Source: DATBFG01 sp036558645
GTDB lineage: Bacteria > Acidobacteriota > Terriglobia > Terriglobales > Acidobacteriaceae
Direction: 5' to 3'
Assembly (NCBI GenBank): GCA_036558645.1
Contig: DATBFG010000015.1
Location: 1-45,650 of the forward strand
Length of the DNA: 45,650 nucleotides
Positions 42,286 through 45,650 of the stretch are shown in pieces; within the stretch, counting starts at the first letter, position 1, and every line of letters starts with the position of its first letter. Both the position numbers and the translations under genes were made by a program. The notes below the pieces were generated by a model. That model ran no database searches. It worked only from the letters and a program-made list of their open reading frames with translations, and was not told where the DNA came from.

Positions 42286-44262
42286 CTATTTCGGCAAACT
42301 CGCGGCAGGGTTCCGGTCAAAAAAGCCGTTCGGTACAAGCTGAAATCCAGCTTTATGAACGGACATCACGGGGAACTCTTCGGGACGGGGAATATGGGTA
42401 ATCCCCATCGTGTACCAAATCACGATGTCTCTGTTTTCTAAAGAGCGGGCCGCGTTTACCCAGCGAGCCAGCCCATCCTCGCCCCGGCTCTGATTCGCGT
42501 AAAACCCGGCCGCGTAAAGCTGCTGAGGATCATAGGGAGTTGCCCAGAAGTGTGCATCGATGAAGTTAGCGCGCCTCCGCACCCAAGACTCGGGGGCCGC
42601 ATAGGGCAGTGAGTTCTCGCCGGGCAAGAGCGTGTAACCGGCTGGGTAACCCAACGAATTTTTAATCGCAGGATTGAAAACCGTCCAACGCCGGCTGGCC
42701 GCCAGATCCAATTGACGTACCGCCTGCCGCTCGTTCTGAAACATCGTTTCTGTCATCGTGAAAGCGTTCAAAAATGGATTCGACGGACCGGCAGGAAGAG
42801 CCGTCGTGTTCATCTCGAGGACACTGTTGTTCGTGCCGTCCACGTCCAAATCGAGACGAAAGTTAAAGAAATGCTGATGATGGACAGCGACCAGGTTCTC
42901 CGACACTAAATGGCCATATTTCAGGTCAGGGCTCGGCTGACTGTGAACGGACTCGGACACATTCTTCGACTTCACAGCTTTCGTGTCCATATAGCCGGTC
43001 AGCCCCACCTCCATTTCGAGAATTCCATCCTGATGGAATATCCAATTGAAGGCGTAATCGTAGTTGCCAACGGTCGCGATCCAGGAGAGCACGAGTTCGC
43101 GAGCGCGCCGCGACTCGTTGCGATTGTGGCCTTGGTCGTAATGCTTCCAGCCTAATCCGCCATCACGTTCGTAAAGCGCAATTGCACGGGGAATGGTAAA
43201 GTAATCTCCCTGTTCACTGGCAAGAGTGGCATCGAAAGTGGCGGCATTCTCCGGATAATCGGTCTGAGACTCCAAAGGCGAAGCGTAGCGGCCCATACTG
43301 TCTTCACCCGCATCGAAGGCGTTTTTAAAAAACCAGCCTGCGCTTGGATCGCCATACGGCACCACCATTTCCGAGCATGTTCCTCTGTAAAGCACGGGCC
43401 GTACCTTTCCGCCATCCTCATAGCCAACCGTATAAAGGATCAGTCCCTCTCGTCCGTTGAGTGCGAAACGGAATCGCCATGACTGCCACCGCACTTCTTG
43501 ACCGCGGATCTCGAAGGTCTGGCCCTGCGGCTGTGCGATGCGAAGCGGCTTCGGCGCATCACGTAACGCACTCGGGAGCGATTCGGGTCCGGCGCCCACG
43601 GGCGGGATCGGTATGATTTCGCCATCGTGAAACCGGATCACCTTTTCCGTGTTCAGGTCTACCTCTGCATCTACGTTCTCGATTGGACGGCTCGCCGTAC
43701 TCTTTGCGTCGTGATAGCCGAAAACGGCGCGGCGAAACCGCATGTCGCGCTCTTCAGGATCGCCGTAGTACCCGCCCGGCCAATCACCGATTCCGACATT
43801 CTCTAAATCAGTAATGCCCCGGCGGTGCATGGCCTGGGCAAATCTGGGGTCGGCGCGAACCGCCCGCTGCAGGATCTCCGCATCCTCCAGCAAAAACGAT
43901 GGCTGCACTCCCGCGATTTGCTTCCACGAGATGAGAGCGTTCCGAGCGAGATCAACAACTGCCTCGAACGTCTGGTTGCGGCTGCGTTCATAGATAACAA
44001 CAAAGGACTCCCGCCGAAAGGGCGAGCCCTCCTTATACTGCAAAACTTCGTCTTTGGGAGGCTCATGCAGCGTGATGAGGGAGAAGCGGCTGTTACGGTC
44101 TGCCTTTCCGGCGGCCCGCAAGATCTCCACCGTTTGAAGGATTTCTTCTTTACTGAGAGGATCCAATGGATGCGCAAACGTCGTTCCCTGGCCTAAGCAC
44201 GGGAGTGCCAGGACAAAGATTGCTGCAGCGAATCCGATAATTTGTGTCGAAGATCTGATCAC
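42286..44262 (-). CDS. Copper-containing primary amine oxidase
   Basis: A 658-residue quinoprotein that oxidises primary amines to aldehydes with release of ammonia and peroxide. A signal peptide covers residues 1-26. The topaquinone precursor is Tyr401 in TVGNYDY. The catalytic base is Asp317 in AFDAGEDSMG. Copper ligands are His462 and His464 in VHHQHF and His623 in THIPRPEEFP. The spacings match the E. coli enzyme (Asp383, Tyr466, His524, His526, His689) within a few residues. The start is a GTG with AGGAGGT ten bases upstream. The large N-terminal D1 domain of enterobacterial TynA is absent, as in many short forms. The divergent PIG-L gene starts 51 nt away; the two may share control. Confidence 0.93.
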   Translation of the reverse strand: MIRSSTQIIGFAAAIFVLALPCLGQGTTFAHPLDPLSKEEILQTVEILRAAGKADRNSRFSLITLHEPPKDEVLQYKEGSPFRRESFVVIYERSRNQTFEAVVDLARNALISWKQIAGVQPSFLLEDAEILQRAVRADPRFAQAMHRRGITDLENVGIGDWPGGYYGDPEERDMRFRRAVFGYHDAKSTASRPIENVDAEVDLNTEKVIRFHDGEIIPIPPVGAGPESLPSALRDAPKPLRIAQPQGQTFEIRGQEVRWQSWRFRFALNGREGLILYTVGYEDGGKVRPVLYRGTCSEMVVPYGDPSAGWFFKNAFDAGEDSMGRYASPLESQTDYPENAATFDATLASEQGDYFTIPRAIALYERDGGLGWKHYDQGHNRNESRRARELVLSWIATVGNYDYAFNWIFHQDGILEMEVGLTGYMDTKAVKSKNVSESVHSQPSPDLKYGHLVSENLVAVHHQHFFNFRLDLDVDGTNNSVLEMNTTALPAGPSNPFLNAFTMTETMFQNERQAVRQLDLAASRRWTVFNPAIKNSLGYPAGYTLLPGENSLPYAAPESWVRRRANFIDAHFWATPYDPQQLYAAGFYANQSRGEDGLARWVNAARSLENRDIVIWYTMGITHIPRPEEFPVMSVHKAGFQLVPNGFFDRNPAASLPK

Positions 44263-44313
44263 TTCAGCTTGACCTCCTGATGTTGGTATCCTTGCAGGCG
44301 TACTGAACCTACC

Positions 44314-45171
44314 ATGAAGGCTTTCATCGAAGACTCGCGGACTCCCATTACTGCAGTTTGCCTGCTGGCAGCCCTCTTCTGCTCCTCAAGCCCAGTGCTC
44401 TCCGCGGACAACTTACACCTTGAAAAGTTAGAAGGCAAGAATATCCTACTCTTTACGCCGCACCCTGACGACGATACATTTTGCTGCGCCGGAACGCTGG
44501 CCCTGCTCGCGCAAAACAATAACAACATCAAGATCGTGATTTATACAAACGATGACAAGGGTTCGTATGACCCCGGCATGACGAGTGAGAGACTCGCAGG
44601 CATCCGGATGAAGGAGGAAGAGGCGGCCTGCCGCGTTCTCGGCATCGCCCCGGAAAATATCATGTGGCTTCAATTCCACGACGGCATGCTTGAATACGCG
44701 AGCCCGCGCGATTTAGTGGAAGAAGTCACCGGCATTATCCGTAAATTGCGGCCCGAGGTCGTGATGTCAATCGATCCCGGGTCGGATTATGTCCGCTGGC
44801 ATAAAACTGATCACAGGATGGCGGCAAACAACACGATCGACGCTGTACGCGCGGCGGAATGGCATCTTTATTTTCCGAATCAGCTTCTGCACGATCATTT
44901 GCAGCCATGGCAGGTACCCTACGAGGTCTATTACTATGTCACGCCGCAAGATGCGAACTATTGGGTGAACATAGACAGCGTGATCGATAAGAAGCTCGAG
45001 GCGGCAACAGCTCATGTGAGCCAATGGGAGCCGTCCATCCACAGCTACCGCCCCGATTGGGACCCGGCAACGCTTAGCAAGCTCAAGAGCGAACTACGGG
45101 GCCAGGTGACTAAGAAAGACGGGCATTTCGTGGAGGCCTTTCGGGTCGCCAAGGGCTTCAACAACGAGTAA
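44314..45171 (+). CDS. PIG-L-family N-acetyl-sugar deacetylase
   Basis: A 285-residue zinc-dependent deacetylase of the PIG-L/LmbE family. An N-terminal hydrophobic stretch (about 11-30) looks like a signal or anchor, so action outside the cytoplasm is likely. The motif TPHPDDD (48-54) supplies zinc ligands and the general base. The third ligand lies in WHKTDHRMA. The family removes acetyl groups from N-acetylglucosamine-type sugars or from mycothiol-like compounds. The start has no clear ribosome site. It is divergent from the copper amine oxidase gene. Deacetylation of amino sugars followed by amine oxidation would be a plausible joint role, but this is only inference from position. Confidence 0.9.
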   Translation: MKAFIEDSRTPITAVCLLAALFCSSSPVLSADNLHLEKLEGKNILLFTPHPDDDTFCCAGTLALLAQNNNNIKIVIYTNDDKGSYDPGMTSERLAGIRMKEEEAACRVLGIAPENIMWLQFHDGMLEYASPRDLVEEVTGIIRKLRPEVVMSIDPGSDYVRWHKTDHRMAANNTIDAVRAAEWHLYFPNQLLHDHLQPWQVPYEVYYYVTPQDANYWVNIDSVIDKKLEAATAHVSQWEPSIHSYRPDWDPATLSKLKSELRGQVTKKDGHFVEAFRVAKGFNNE

Positions 45172-45393
45172 CCGAGGTGTGCGAGGTGGCGCGACCACTC
45201 TTGGCCGCCGGGCGCCCTCTGGGCACTGCCGGCACCTCCCGATTTCGTTTGGTAATTTTGCCTTCCGCGATTTTTTTCTTTCCCCGATCACCGCTCAGCA
45301 AAATAGCCGATCTCCCCCGGAATCAGTTGCCTGCGCCTTGATAACGCCGTCTGCCCAACGCGCCGCTTCGCATACTCGTAGCGACTTTCAATC

Positions 45394-45650
45394 ATGAACG
45401 GCTCCGCCCTCCCGCCATTGCCTCCCACAGAACCTGCTCCGGAACGGCCGCCCGATGGCCGCACTGGCCCGTGCACGCCTCAAGGGAAAGCGCGCTCCAG
45501 CGAAAATGCCATTACGCACGGCTGCCGCTCCGAAAAACTGATTCTGCGCCATGAAGATCCCGCCGAATTCGAAGCTCTGCGTGCTGCCTGGTTTCGGCAC
45601 TATCAGCCGGAGACGGAGATCGCGAGCGCGCTGCTGGAGGAAACCGTGCG
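45394..45650 (+). CDS. Uncharacterised acidobacterial protein with GP-x-TP-x-GKARSS-x-NA signature, partial
   Basis: An open frame of 85 codons runs from the ATG at 45394 to the window end without a stop. The first 20 residues are rich in Pro. Then come GPCTPQGKARSSENAITHG (25-43), LILRHEDPAEFEALRAAWF and HYQPETEIASALLEETV. This pattern belongs to a family very common in Acidobacteriota and some soil bacteria, whose members begin with a block like GPRTxxGKxxSSxNAxxHG. No function is known to me. The charged helical character suggests a nucleic-acid or protein binder, but this is a guess. The gene is real by similarity; its end lies beyond the window. Confidence 0.7.
   Translation, partial: MNGSALPPLPPTEPAPERPPDGRTGPCTPQGKARSSENAITHGCRSEKLILRHEDPAEFEALRAAWFRHYQPETEIASALLEETV

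Overview
The window looks like chromosomal DNA of a soil-type Acidobacteriota, probably Terriglobia of the Bryobacterales/Solibacter kind. Four things suggest this: an Oar-like TonB receptor with an N-terminal carboxypeptidase-regulatory domain, an orphan MacB-like permease of the acidobacterial ADOP type, a PSD1 (PSCyt1/DUF1549/DUF1553) plus DUF1501 pair, and many Tat-exported carbohydrate-active proteins. No rRNA, complete tRNA or CRISPR array was seen, and the assignment rests on protein families only.

Left part (1-19346) looks like an accessory glycan-utilisation region. It opens with the start of an IS3-type transposase. On the minus strand follow a Tat-exported family-10-like glycosidase, a ceramidase-fold protein, and a two-gene unit of TonB receptor plus GH33 sialidase. 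On the plus strand lies a compact operon of DapA-family aldolase, IclR regulator and MFS transporter. Two more Tat-exported TIM-barrel-like proteins flank a decayed IS701-family transposase. The region ends in a 133-bp element with terminal inverted repeats, a terminator-like hairpin and a 3' fragment of tRNA-Leu(CAG). The fragment is what a tyrosine-recombinase island leaves at its distal end, so the material to its left may be an integrated island. Hand counts of single 60-base lines agree with a composition change: 38% G+C at 7021, 40% at 16861 and 57% at 11881 on the left, against 65% at 24961, 67% at 28561 and 63% at 37021 on the right.

Middle part (19476-31251): a fused PEP-CTERM/arylsulfotransferase protein, a frameshifted IS256-family transposase remnant, a DUF4142 protein, Ku, an ALDH7-type dehydrogenase, the ADOP permease, and a translationally coupled pair of HutI-like protein and glutamate formimidoyltransferase in which the HutI-like protein has lost its metal ligands. 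A zinc-ribbon rhomboid protease follows.

Right part (31305-45650): a second catabolic set with class II aldolase, GH3 glycosidase, the PSD1/DUF1501 pair, a mandelate-racemase-like dehydratase, an exported alpha/beta hydrolase, a copper amine oxidase with all catalytic residues, and a PIG-L deacetylase. The window ends inside an uncharacterised acidobacterial protein.

The overall logic is exported enzymes that strip, deacetylate and hydrolyse complex glycans, a TonB receptor and an MFS carrier that import products, and cytoplasmic aldolases and dehydratases that break them down. The most unusual points are the PEP-CTERM/sulfotransferase fusion, the HutI pseudoenzyme with its CTGA-coupled partner, and the tRNA-bounded island with three Tat-exported glycosidase-like proteins that I cannot place in a known family.
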